A stretch of DNA of 15,133 bases. Source: Miltoncostaeaceae bacterium. GTDB taxonomy: Bacteria; Actinomycetota; Thermoleophilia; Miltoncostaeales; Miltoncostaeaceae. Every line of letters begins with the position of its first letter. Position 1 is the first letter of the stretch. Below the pieces are notes generated by a model. It saw only the letters and a program-made list of their open reading frames with translations, had not been told where the DNA came from and did not search any database. The position numbers were made by a program, and so were the translations under genes. The DNA is taken from contig JAUVQP010000017.1 of the NCBI GenBank assembly GCA_030598075.1, positions 1 to 15,133 on the forward strand, written 5' to 3'. This document shows, one piece after another, positions 6,400 to 13,224 of the stretch.

Positions 6400-7742
6400 T
6401 CGACCCGGGCGTCTTCAAGGCGTACGACGTGCGCGGCGTTTACGAGAGCGAGCTCGACGAGGAGGGCGCCGAGGCGATCGGACGCGCCTTCGTCGGGGTG
6501 ACCGGGGCCCAGCGCGTGGTGGTCGGCTACGACACCCGCCTCAGCTCGCCCACGATGGCGGACCGCTTCGTGGCCGGCGTCGCCTCGACGGGATCCCAGG
6601 TCACCGAGCTTGGCCTCGCAGCCACCGAGATGGTCTACTTCGCGGTCGCGGAGGGTGGCTACGACGGGGGCGCGGCCATCACCGCCAGCCACAACCCACC
6701 CCGCTACACGGGCATGAAGCTGGTGATCGAGGGCGCCGTCCCGCTCTCCGGGGACACGGGCATCGCGGAGGTCGGGCGCCTCGCCATGGCCGGAGAGCCG
6801 CCGCCCGCCGCCCGGGCGGGCGACCGCAGCCGGGACGACGAGCTCCTACCGCGGTTCGTCGACGCCTGCATGGGATTCGTCGACCCCGGAAAGATCTCGG
6901 GCCTGCGCGTCGTCTTCGACGCGGCCAACGGCATGGCGGGCATGTACCTGCCACCGGTCCTCGATCGTCTTCGCATCGACGCCGTGCCGTTCTTTCTCGA
7001 TCTGGACGGGCGCTTCCCCAACCACGAGCCGAACCCGCTCCTGCCGAAGAACCGCGAGTTCATAGAGGCCAAGGTGCTCGAGGAAGGGGCGGACCTCGGC
7101 GTGGCGTTCGACGGCGACGCCGATCGGTGCTTCTTCATCGACGACGCCGGCCAGTTCGTCCCCGGAGACTTCCTCACCGCGCTGCTCGCCGAGCACCTCC
7201 TCTCCCGACATGGTCCGGCGGCGGTGGTCTACGACCTACGGGCGTCGTGGGCCGTGCGCGACAGGATCGCGGCGGCCGGCGGCACGCCGATCGAACACCG
7301 CGTCGGACACGCCTTCATGAAGCGCCGTATGCGCGAGGCCAACGCCCTCTTCGGGGGCGAGGTCAGCGGGCACTACTACTTCCGCGAGTTCTCGTTCGCC
7401 GACACGGGACTGGTGCCCGCCTTGCTCGTTCTCGAGCTCGTCAGCCGGGCCGGTCGGCCGCTGTCCGAGCTCGTGGCCGACCTGAGGCAGCGCTACCACA
7501 TCAGCGGCGAGATCAACTCGACCGTCGACGACGCGCCCGCCGCGATCGAGCGGCTCCGCAGCCGCTACCCCGACGGGCGGCACGCCGAGCTCGACGGGCT
7601 CTCCGTGACCTACGACGACTGGCACTTCAACGTGCGCCCCTCGAACACCGAGCCCCTGCTCCGCCTCAACCTGGAGTCCCTCCGCTCCCAGCGAGACATG
7701 GAGCGGCGCCGGGACGAGGTGCTCGCGGTCATTCGCCAGTAG
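6396..7742 (+). CDS. manB: Phosphomannomutase/phosphoglucomutase (alpha-D-phosphohexomutase)
   Basis: 448-aa enzyme that interconverts hexose 6-phosphate and hexose 1-phosphate, supplying mannose-1-P or glucose-1-P for GDP-mannose, glycans and lipoglycans. All four active-site motifs are present: the phosphoserine loop TASHNPP (Ser98), the metal-binding DGDADR (239-244), the sugar-specificity loop GEVSGHYYF (321-329), and the phosphate-binding RPSNTEP (414-420). The GEVSGH form points to the PMM/PGM branch rather than phosphoglucosamine mutase. Length is normal for the family. Residue KAYDVRG at 8-14 is the usual N-terminus. The start overlaps the HIT stop by 4 nt, and the ABC ATPase follows 9 nt after the stop, so these are probably one operon. 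Preference for mannose or glucose cannot be told from sequence. Confidence 0.93.
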   Translation: MIDPGVFKAYDVRGVYESELDEEGAEAIGRAFVGVTGAQRVVVGYDTRLSSPTMADRFVAGVASTGSQVTELGLAATEMVYFAVAEGGYDGGAAITASHNPPRYTGMKLVIEGAVPLSGDTGIAEVGRLAMAGEPPPAARAGDRSRDDELLPRFVDACMGFVDPGKISGLRVVFDAANGMAGMYLPPVLDRLRIDAVPFFLDLDGRFPNHEPNPLLPKNREFIEAKVLEEGADLGVAFDGDADRCFFIDDAGQFVPGDFLTALLAEHLLSRHGPAAVVYDLRASWAVRDRIAAAGGTPIEHRVGHAFMKRRMREANALFGGEVSGHYYFREFSFADTGLVPALLVLELVSRAGRPLSELVADLRQRYHISGEINSTVDDAPAAIERLRSRYPDGRHAELDGLSVTYDDWHFNVRPSNTEPLLRLNLESLRSQRDMERRRDEVLAVIRQ

Positions 7743-7751
7743 CCTCGCCAG

Positions 7752-8378
7752 GTGGTGGATCAGCCCGAGGCGCTCCGGATCCGCGAGCTCGGCGTCCGCT
7801 ACCACGGCGGCCCCGAGCGCGCCGTGCGCGATGTCTCGCTCACCCTCCCGGCCGGCGCGGGGATCATCGTGTCGGGAGGACCCGGCGCGGGCAAGACGAG
7901 CCTCGTCCGTGCCCTGCTCGGGCTCACCGCGTACTCGGGGGAGGTTGGCCTGCTCGATGGAGCGCCATCCGATGCCTCGGTCCGGCGTCGCGTCGGCTTC
8001 GGGCCGCAGGCGGCCAATTTCGCCGCGGGCATGACCCCCCGCCGGACCCTCGGTCTGGTCGCGCGGCTCCGCGGCCTCTCGCCCACGGAGGAGCTGACGT
8101 GGCTCGCTCGGGCCGGGTTGACCGAGGACCGGTGGGACCGATCCGTCGACCCGGATAGCTCGGCGTCCCGGCGGCTCTCGCTGGCGCTTGGGTTCATGGG
8201 GAGGCCGGAGCTTGTCGTCCTCGACGACCCCCCGTACGACGAGATGACAGAGGCGCTGATCGCCGGTGCCAGGGCGGATGGGTCCGCCGTCCTGGCCGCC
8301 GTCACAGATCCCTGGCCCGAGCTTCTCGACGCGGTCGACGGAGCCGAAGTGACGCTCGTCGCGGGCTCGCCGGCGTGA
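7752..8378 (+). CDS. Degenerate ABC-transporter ATPase
   Basis: 208-aa single nucleotide-binding domain. Walker A is intact (GGPGAGKTS, 42-50) and Gln86 (FGPQAANF) is at the Q-loop position. The rest is degenerate. The signature region reads SSASRRLSLAL (136-146) instead of LSGGQ. Walker B is LVVLDDP (154-160) with Asp159 where the catalytic glutamate normally sits. The switch histidine after the last strand appears to be Asp186 (AVTDPW). The domain is short, with a compressed helical subdomain. It may bind ATP and hydrolyse it slowly, or need another subunit for catalysis. The start is GTG 7752, with a second GTG directly after it; no clear ribosome-binding site is seen. The stop overlaps the start of the next gene (GTGA, 8375-8378), so the pair is co-translated. 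The substrate is unknown. Confidence 0.85.
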   Translation: MVDQPEALRIRELGVRYHGGPERAVRDVSLTLPAGAGIIVSGGPGAGKTSLVRALLGLTAYSGEVGLLDGAPSDASVRRRVGFGPQAANFAAGMTPRRTLGLVARLRGLSPTEELTWLARAGLTEDRWDRSVDPDSSASRRLSLALGFMGRPELVVLDDPPYDEMTEALIAGARADGSAVLAAVTDPWPELLDAVDGAEVTLVAGSPA

Positions 8379-9181
8379 GCGCATTCCCGACGGCGATGGC
8401 CCTGGCGGCCCGCCTGGCGCGGCGGGGCTGGCTCCGCGGCGCACTGGCGCTCGGATTGCTCGCCGTGGCCGTCATCGCCATCGGGTCGGCGCTCGCCGGC
8501 TCGGCGGACCGAGACACCCTCCAGCGCGGCATGGCCGAGCTGCTCGTGATCGGCGGGATCGTCGTGGCCGTCGGGCTCGGCAGCACCGCGCTCAACCGAG
8601 ACTCGGACAGCGGGCATCACGGGCTGCTGGTCGCCGCGGGCCTCCACCGCCCGCGGCTCGTCGCGGAGGTCCTGCTGGCGCGGACGGGGCTCCTCGTGGG
8701 CGTTCTCGCGGCCTGGGGGCTGGCGGGGCAGCTCGCGAGCCTCGCGCTCGGTCTCGGCCCGGATGGGCCGCTCGCGCTTCACACCCTCGCGATGATGGAG
8801 ACCCAGGCGCTGGTCCTGCTGGCCGCCGCCGCGGCGAGCTCGGTCGTGGGCCCGGGTGCCAGCGCCGTCGTCGGCGTCGCCGTCTTCACGTTCGCCCAGG
8901 CGATCGTCAACCTGAAGGCGGCGGCTGACGAGGACCTGCTCGGCACCGCGGGCCGCGCCGTCGGTGCCACGTACGCCCTCCTGCCACGCACGGTGACCTC
9001 CCCGATGATCGCGGATCTCCAGGCGCGCGATCAGGCCGGCATCGCCGCACCTCAGATCGACATCAACGGGAACGTCGCCACGCTGGCGGCCTCCGGCGCC
9101 GGGACCGTTGCCTGGGTCATCCTCTGGTGCGGGCTCCTCGGGGTCATGGCGGTCGGAGGAATGCGGCGGCGGACGCTCTGA
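8375..9181 (+). CDS. ABC-2-like integral membrane subunit of unknown substrate
   Basis: 268-aa membrane protein with about six hydrophobic segments: roughly 22-43, 54-75, 100-127, 138-158, 160-180 and 236-262. The run from 195 to 235 (LLPRTVTSPMIADLQARDQ and after) is the longest hydrophilic loop. The N-terminus is short and basic (ARLARRGWLRG). Layout and gene order, directly after and overlapping a lone ABC ATPase, suggest an ABC-2-type exporter permease or a non-canonical membrane partner. No specific family is recognised from motifs. The start GTG 8375 is fixed by the 4-nt overlap with the ATPase stop. It is the last gene of the corA-to-permease run and converges on the DUF2203 gene with a 29-nt gap in which I see no terminator. 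Confidence 0.75.
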   Translation: MSAFPTAMALAARLARRGWLRGALALGLLAVAVIAIGSALAGSADRDTLQRGMAELLVIGGIVVAVGLGSTALNRDSDSGHHGLLVAAGLHRPRLVAEVLLARTGLLVGVLAAWGLAGQLASLALGLGPDGPLALHTLAMMETQALVLLAAAAASSVVGPGASAVVGVAVFTFAQAIVNLKAAADEDLLGTAGRAVGATYALLPRTVTSPMIADLQARDQAGIAAPQIDINGNVATLAASGAGTVAWVILWCGLLGVMAVGGMRRRTL

Positions 9182-9210
9182 GCGTCGTCGCGGAGCCGGA
9201 CCGCGCGCAC

Positions 9211-9606
9211 TCAGCGATCGATGAGATCGTCGATCGGCCGACGTCCCGCGAACCCCGCGTCTTGGCGGTGCCAGTGGGCGATCTCCCCCTCTCCATACCT
9301 CCAGCAGAGGTAGACGTCCTCTCCGGCGCGCGTGCCCGTCAGGTCGCAGATTCCGGAGTCGAGGTCGCGCACCACGACGCCCCAGCGGTCGAGCTGCTTG
9401 AGGCCGCGGTTGAAGACCAACGCGGCGCTCACGAGCGGCCGCCCCTCGGAGCCGCCCCCGTTGCGGGGCGCGCGCTCGGCGAGCGCCTCGGTCAGCTCCG
9501 CGGAAGCCATCAGCGACCGGGCCTCGCGCAGGCTGTCGATGAGCTGCGTGAGCGGTCGTACCATGGCCTGGGCTTGGGCGAGTGTGTACCGGCGCTCCGG
9601 AAGCAC
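9211..9606 (-). CDS. DUF2203 family protein
   Basis: 131-aa soluble protein of the uncharacterised DUF2203 family. The N-terminus (RRYTLAQAQAMVRPL, 5-19) begins a helical section that runs to about 75. The family core follows: WGVVVRDLDSGICDL at 75-89, then EDVYLCWRYGEGEIAHWH at 96-113, and DAGFAGRRPID at 116-126. Conserved Trp, His and Asp residues in the core suggest a ligand or metal site, but no activity is known. A Gly/Ser/Asn-rich insert lies at about 47-56. GTG 9606 is chosen because TAGCGT stands exactly 7 nt upstream, only 8 nt past the mqnE stop. It can therefore be transcribed on its own or by readthrough from mqnE. Confidence 0.85.
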   Translation of the reverse strand: MLPERRYTLAQAQAMVRPLTQLIDSLREARSLMASAELTEALAERAPRNGGGSEGRPLVSAALVFNRGLKQLDRWGVVVRDLDSGICDLTGTRAGEDVYLCWRYGEGEIAHWHRQDAGFAGRRPIDDLIDR

Positions 9607-9613
9607 GAAGCCG

Positions 9614-9619
9614 ACGCTA
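9614..9619 (-). promoter_or_regulatory. -10 element TAGCGT for leaderless DUF2203 mRNA
   Basis: On the minus strand TAGCGT, then CGGCTTC (7 nt), then GTG 9606. The element lies between the mqnE stop (9628) and the DUF2203 start, so any upstream promoter contacts would fall inside the mqnE coding sequence. Confidence 0.5.
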
Positions 9620-9627
9620 GTGCCGGA

Positions 9628-10713
9628 TCACGCGGCCACCCCGTCCCGGCTGACTCCGCCGTAGAGCGTGTCCCGCTCGGCGGGCTCGCGGCCGCCGGCG
9701 CGGATCAGGGTCTCCATGCGCGAGACCGACAACCCGAGGGGCGTCTCGACCGTTGTGGCGTGCGCGATGCGCTCCTCGCTGAGCGTGCCCGAGAGATCGT
9801 CGAGGCCGTACGACAGGGCCTCGGAGGTAATCTCCTCGCCCAGCATGACCCAGTGGCCCTTGATGTGGTCGACGTTGTCGAGCACGAGTCGTGCGACGGC
9901 GATCGTGCGGAGCTTCTCCTCCCGCGTGGGCCCCGGGAGATAGGGGAAGTCGGTGTTGCCCGGCAGGAACGGCAGCGGAATGAAGGCCTGGAAACCGCCG
10001 GTCTCGTCCTGAAGCCCGCGGAGCCGGAGCAGGTGGTCCACCTGCTCCTCGGGCGTCTCGAAGTGACCGAAGAGGAGCGTCGCGTTGGTGCGTAGACCCT
10101 GCCGGTGGGCCTCGCGGTGCACGTCGAGCCACACCTCCGCGGGCGCCTTGCGGTCGGCGATGATCTTGCGCACCCGGGAGCTGAAAACCTCCGCGCCGCC
10201 GCCGGGCATGGTGTCGTGGCCGGCGGCGATGAGACGCTCTATGGCCTCGCGATGCGTGACGCCTGAGACCTTCGCGATGAAGTCGACCTCCACCGCGGTG
10301 AGCGCGGTGAGCGACACGTGCGGCAGCGCCGCCTTGAGCTCGCGGAACAACTCCTCGTAGTACGGAAGGTCGTACTCCTTGGTCATTCCGCCGACGATGT
10401 GCAGCTCGGTGATGCCCAGCTCCGAGAGCTGTGTCGCCCGGTCCACCAGCTGATCAACGCTGTAGGCGTACGCGCGCTCGTCCTTCTCGGTCCAGACGGC
10501 GAACGCGCAGAACCCGCACCCCACGACGCAGATGTTGGTCGGGTTGAGGTGGGCGTTGACGTTGTAGCTGATGCGCTCGCCCACCCTGCGACGCACGACC
10601 GCGTCGGCGGCCGTGCCGAGATCGGCGAGCGAAGCGTCGCGGTAGAGCGCGACGGCCTCGTCGGGCGTCATGCGCCCGCCGTCGGCGGCGCGGGAGAGAA
10701 CCGCGTCGATCAT
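9628..10713 (-). CDS. mqnE: Aminodeoxyfutalosine synthase MqnE (radical SAM)
   Basis: 361-aa radical SAM enzyme of the futalosine route to menaquinone. It joins the chorismate-derived enol ether to SAM's adenosine to give aminodeoxyfutalosine. The cluster motif is CxxxCxxC (Cys62, Cys66, Cys69; NICVVGCGFCAF). Other MqnE-like landmarks are HINPT-like HLNPTN (55-60), ELHIVGGM (103-110), LTAVEVDFIAKVSG (138-151), MPGGGAEVF (169-177), HLLRLRGLQDETGGFQAFIPL, and HIKGHWVMLGEE near the C-terminus. The HIK..WVMLGE and QDETGGFQAF stretches separate it from MqnC and CofH-type relatives. Length is normal. ATG 10713 is fixed by TAGCGT 7 nt upstream; the frame is open further to 10902, but that part would overlap the divergent DUF1802 gene. 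Other mqn genes are not in the window. Confidence 0.9.
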   Translation of the reverse strand: MIDAVLSRAADGGRMTPDEAVALYRDASLADLGTAADAVVRRRVGERISYNVNAHLNPTNICVVGCGFCAFAVWTEKDERAYAYSVDQLVDRATQLSELGITELHIVGGMTKEYDLPYYEELFRELKAALPHVSLTALTAVEVDFIAKVSGVTHREAIERLIAAGHDTMPGGGAEVFSSRVRKIIADRKAPAEVWLDVHREAHRQGLRTNATLLFGHFETPEEQVDHLLRLRGLQDETGGFQAFIPLPFLPGNTDFPYLPGPTREEKLRTIAVARLVLDNVDHIKGHWVMLGEEITSEALSYGLDDLSGTLSEERIAHATTVETPLGLSVSRMETLIRAGGREPAERDTLYGGVSRDGVAA

Positions 10714-10720
10714 GGGCGAC

Positions 10721-10726
10721 ACGCTA
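10721..10726 (-). promoter_or_regulatory. -10 element TAGCGT for leaderless mqnE mRNA
   Basis: On the minus strand TAGCGT, then GTCGCCC (7 nt), then ATG 10713. It lies 23 bp from the outward-facing -10 of the divergent DUF1802 gene, so RNA polymerase binding at one promoter should overlap the other. Confidence 0.6.
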
Positions 10727-10749
10727 GCAGGGGCCGTCGTCGAAGGCGC

Positions 10750-10755
10750 TAGCCT
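10750..10755 (+). promoter_or_regulatory. -10 element TAGCCT for leaderless DUF1802 mRNA
   Basis: TAGCCT, then TACGCCC (7 nt), then ATG 10763. There is no purine-rich ribosome-binding site between them. It forms a back-to-back pair with the mqnE promoter. Confidence 0.6.
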
Positions 10756-10762
10756 TACGCCC

Positions 10763-11332
10763 ATGGCCGAGCACGCCCTCAAGGAGTGGGCCGTCACCAT
10801 CGAGGCCCTGCGACGCGGCGAGCAGGTGGTCGTGCTGCGCAAGGGCGGCATCGGCGAGAAGCGTTTCGAGCTGCCCCACGGGCGGTTCTTTCTCTTCCCC
10901 ACCTACGAGCACCAGCGCCCCGAGCTGGTCCGAGACGAGTACCACGAGGAGTTCGAGGGGCCGCTGATGCGGCGGGAGGATCCCAAGCTGCTGCCCCTCG
11001 GTGCCTACGCCGAGCTCGTCGGGTCGCACCCGATCCACGACGCCGCGGGGCTCGATGCCCTCGGGCCGCTGCACATCCTCGCTCCGCACTACGCGGCGGA
11101 GCGCCTGCGCTGGAGACGAAAGCAGCCGCTGTGGGCCGTGGTCCTGCGCGTCTGGCGAGCCGACCCGGCGCCCGTCCTTCACGTCACCGAGGAGCACGGC
11201 GGCTGCGTCAGCTGGGTCGAGCTGCCGGACGACATCGAGGTACCGAGCCTGACCCCGGCCCTCGACGACGGGAGGTTCCGGGCGGCGGCCGAGGGCGTCG
11301 AGAGGGCGCTCGCGACGGCGGAGGTGGCGTGA
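10763..11332 (+). CDS. DUF1802 family protein
   Basis: 189-aa soluble protein of the uncharacterised DUF1802 family. The family N-terminus is plain: ALKEWAVTIEAL at 5-16, then QVVVLRKGGIGEKRFEL at 21-37, and FFLFPTYEHQ at 42-51. The rest is alpha/beta with PLWAVVLRVWRA in the second half. Basic and aromatic residues in the KGGI and FPTYEHQ segments suggest nucleic-acid or nucleotide contact, but that is only inference. The start ATG 10763 is set by the 7-nt spacing to TAGCCT. It is the first gene of a plus-strand group; the next start is 34 nt after its stop. It is divergent from mqnE. Confidence 0.85.
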   Translation: MAEHALKEWAVTIEALRRGEQVVVLRKGGIGEKRFELPHGRFFLFPTYEHQRPELVRDEYHEEFEGPLMRREDPKLLPLGAYAELVGSHPIHDAAGLDALGPLHILAPHYAAERLRWRRKQPLWAVVLRVWRADPAPVLHVTEEHGGCVSWVELPDDIEVPSLTPALDDGRFRAAAEGVERALATAEVA

Positions 11333-11366
11333 GATCCGCCGCGCGCCCCGTGCGACGGTCGCCGCG

Positions 11367-11693
11367 ATGAGCCACGCCGAGAGCTTCGACGCCCTCCTTG
11401 CCGAGCTTCCGTCCGACTGGGCGTTCTTCGAGTGCTACGTCGCGCTCGACGACCCCACGTGGCTCAACGAGGCGCGCGTCGCGCTCGCCCGGGCCAACGC
11501 GCGCCCCACGCGCGAGCCGGCGGATCACGACTTCGCGATCACGGTGGCGAACGAGCACGGGCACGGCGCCCGCTCCGGCGTCGTTCGTACGGCCCTGCGC
11601 GTCCTCGACGCGAGGGGCATCGCCGGGCGCACCTGGTCCGGCAACGTCGCGTCCGACCTGCGCCCCGCACCGCACCACCGCTACGGGCCGTAG
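11367..11693 (+). CDS. Hypothetical protein, 108 aa
   Basis: I do not recognise a family. The 108-aa protein is soluble, with a mixed alpha/beta pattern: a helical N-terminus (SFDALLAELPSDW), a strand with FFECYVALDD (20-29), a helix NEARVALARA (34-43), a strand DFAITVANE (55-63), the His/Gly-rich turn HGHGARSG (64-71), and a helix VVRTALRVLDARG (72-84). It ends in HHRYGP. The strand-helix-strand-helix order and the C-terminal segment suggest a compact domain. Codon use matches its neighbours (strong GC3), so it is likely a real gene. The ATG lies 34 nt after the DUF1802 stop without a ribosome-binding site or a TAGnnT hexamer, so it is probably co-transcribed. Confidence 0.65.
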   Translation: MSHAESFDALLAELPSDWAFFECYVALDDPTWLNEARVALARANARPTREPADHDFAITVANEHGHGARSGVVRTALRVLDARGIAGRTWSGNVASDLRPAPHHRYGP

Positions 11694-11708
11694 GCCCCGG
11701 CGCGTTCG

Positions 11709-12170
11709 ATGAGCGGGATGTACCGCGACGAGGACGACCTTCGACTCCTCGCGGAGCTCGCCGGCGTCCTGGACCAGACGGTCACGGAGGCCGGCCTCTC
11801 CCCCGGGACGTTCATCGTCCTGCGTCACCTGTCGGCGGCGGACGGACCCGTCCCGGTCACCGCGGTGGCGGAGGGCCTGCGCGCCGAGCCCGAGGAGGTC
11901 GCCGACCTCTGCGGCCGGTTGGCGCAGGCCGAGCTGATCGAGACGCGGCCGAACGGGGTCGCGATCGCCGAGGCCGGCCGGACGATCTCGTCCGAGGCCG
12001 AGGAGCGGGCGAACGTGGCCATGCGCGAATACGTCCTTCAGCGGCCTCACACCGCGACGGTCTACGGTCTCGTGGCTGCGATGCAGAGCGGGCGCTTCAC
12101 CGTCGTCGACCTGCTCGAGTTGTTGGCCGAGGGGCCGAGCGGCGAGGCCTCCCCCGCGGACCGGCTCTAG
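11709..12170 (+). CDS. MarR-like winged-helix protein
   Basis: 153-aa soluble helical protein that fits a MarR-type fold. There is an N-terminal dimerisation helix (DDLRLLAELAGVLDQTV, 9-25), a helix with GLSPGTFIVLRHLSAADGP (29-47), a helix-turn-helix with VPVTAVAEGLRAEPEEVADLCGRLAQAELIE (48-78), a short wing (TRPNGVAIAEAG, 79-90) and C-terminal helices. The wing lacks the strongly basic DxRs of classic MarR proteins, so DNA binding is inferred, not shown. Start options are ATG 11709 and ATG 11718. It follows the 108-aa gene by 15 nt, probably in one operon with DUF1802. Its TAG stop shares a CTAG with the stop of the convergent gene. Confidence 0.65.
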   Translation: MSGMYRDEDDLRLLAELAGVLDQTVTEAGLSPGTFIVLRHLSAADGPVPVTAVAEGLRAEPEEVADLCGRLAQAELIETRPNGVAIAEAGRTISSEAEERANVAMREYVLQRPHTATVYGLVAAMQSGRFTVVDLLELLAEGPSGEASPADRL

Positions 12171-12475
12171 CCCGCGCCCCCGGGGCGCTGCTCCTCCATC
12201 GCGTACAGCCGGACGCCCGGGGTCTTCCCGAGGCGCGCCGCGAGATCCTCCAGCACGGCCCGTACTTCCGGCAGCGCCGCGTAGGAGCGGGCGTCCTCGG
12301 CATCGGCCCACTCGGCGAGGCATCCGTACTCGCCGCTCTCCGACAGGAACAGGACGCACCGGAGGGCCCCGTGGGCCGCGGCGGCCAGCCGGTCGGCGGC
12401 GCCGCGGGCCTCGTCGTCGTGGCCCGGACCGAGACGGAACGCGATCTCCGTGCCGTAGAGGGCCGACGTTCTCAT
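12167..12475 (-). CDS. Small ABM-like dimeric alpha/beta-barrel protein
   Basis: 102-aa protein whose pattern suits the antibiotic-biosynthesis-monooxygenase/dimeric alpha-beta barrel fold. There is a first strand (SALYGTEIAFRL), a helix of about 20 residues (EARGAADRLAAAAHG), a strand with ALRCVLFLSESG (37-48), a strand YGCLAEWADAEDARSYAALPEV (50-71) with the EW..AEDA..Y signature-like stretch, a helix VRAVLEDLAARLG, and a last strand VRLYAME. The family includes monooxygenases, heme-degrading enzymes and many of unknown role; no substrate can be assigned. The ATG at 12475 overlaps the stop of the upstream 222-aa gene (ATGA, 12472-12475), so translation is coupled. Its stop is part of the CTAG shared with the MarR-like gene. 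Confidence 0.7.
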   Translation of the reverse strand: MRTSALYGTEIAFRLGPGHDDEARGAADRLAAAAHGALRCVLFLSESGEYGCLAEWADAEDARSYAALPEVRAVLEDLAARLGKTPGVRLYAMEEQRPGGAG

Positions 12476-13140
12476 GCGAGCGGAACGATGTGCCCGGCGA
12501 CGATCTGATCGGCCTGCTCGTGACAGCCCGGCAGCGCATCGGCCAGTTGGCCGGCAAGGCGTGTGGCGGCGCCGGCGGCCGCGGCGCTCTCCTCGAACGC
12601 CCGGAGCGCGTCCACCAAGTCCCCGGCCAGCTCGGATTGCCGCTCGACGAGCGGCTGAGAGCGACGAACGAAGGCATCGAAGGCCCGGTACAGCGCCTCC
12701 TGGAGCTGGATCGCCTCGTCGGCACCGGTCAGCGTGGCGATTGCCCGCTCCGGTCTCTCGCGCCACTCCGCGAGCTCCAGCGCGCGTTGTGCGACGAGCT
12801 GAACAGCATCCCCGACCCCGTCGGGCACCCCCGCGACGAGGACGCGGCCGGCGGCGGCGGCGAGGGCGCGCAGCCGGTCGCCCGCCACCTCGCTCTCCAC
12901 GCGCTCCCAGAGAATGCTCACCGACGCGACCTCGCGCACGGCCACCGCGCGCGGCTCGACCGCCAGGGTCGAGCCCAGGCAGAGAAAGGAAGAGTCGTCG
13001 AAGGCCACCAGGTAATGGCGGCTGCCCGGCGATCGCTCGACCGCCCGGACGCCAAGGGGCCCGCGGCGCGCGATCGCGGTTGCCTCGGCGTCCGCTCGCC
13101 GGAGATCGGACAGGAGGGCTGCGGACGCGGCGTCGCTCAT
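12472..13140 (-). CDS. Hypothetical protein, 222 aa
   Basis: I do not recognise a family. The 222-aa protein is soluble. The first part (about 25-75) looks like beta strands: GVRAVERS, HYLVAFDDSSFLCLGS, AVAVREVASVSILWERV. The rest (80-215) is almost all amphipathic helix rich in Ala, Glu, Leu and Arg, including EAIQLQEALYRAFDAFVRRSQ (142-162), compatible with a helical bundle or coiled coil. ATG 13140 is taken because coding character ends there and a GGAGG-like run lies about 13 nt upstream; the frame stays open to 13665, but that stretch is the reverse of the NUDIX gene. It forms a two-gene operon with the ABM-like gene. It is divergent from the NUDIX gene with an 84-nt gap. Confidence 0.65.
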   Translation of the reverse strand: MSDAASAALLSDLRRADAEATAIARRGPLGVRAVERSPGSRHYLVAFDDSSFLCLGSTLAVEPRAVAVREVASVSILWERVESEVAGDRLRALAAAAGRVLVAGVPDGVGDAVQLVAQRALELAEWRERPERAIATLTGADEAIQLQEALYRAFDAFVRRSQPLVERQSELAGDLVDALRAFEESAAAAGAATRLAGQLADALPGCHEQADQIVAGHIVPLA

Positions 13141-13185
13141 GGCGCCGGCCAGGCCTCCCGGCTCGGGAGTGGCCCCGGCCGGCCG

Positions 13186-13191
13186 TACACT
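13186..13191 (+). promoter_or_regulatory. Candidate -10 element TACACT for NUDIX gene
   Basis: TACACT in the 84-nt divergent gap fits the actinobacterial TAnnnT pattern. It would give a leader of about 27 nt before ATG 13225. There is no clear -35 and no ribosome-binding site. Unlike the other sites it lacks the TAG core and the 7-nt spacing. Confidence 0.35.
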
Positions 13192-13224
13192 GGGTCGACG
13201 CCCTCCGCCTGCCCGCCGCCACCG

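Noticed and set aside
6311..8158. Long plus-strand reading frame (615 codons) across the phosphohexomutase and ABC ATPase
   Set aside because: Its translation is Arg/Pro/Gly low-complexity, while the other frame contains all phosphohexomutase motifs.
12490..13224. Upstream extension of the NUDIX gene over the 222-aa gene
   Set aside because: The translated extension has no domain character and lies antisense to a more plausible gene; ATG 13225 sits right before the NUDIX fold.
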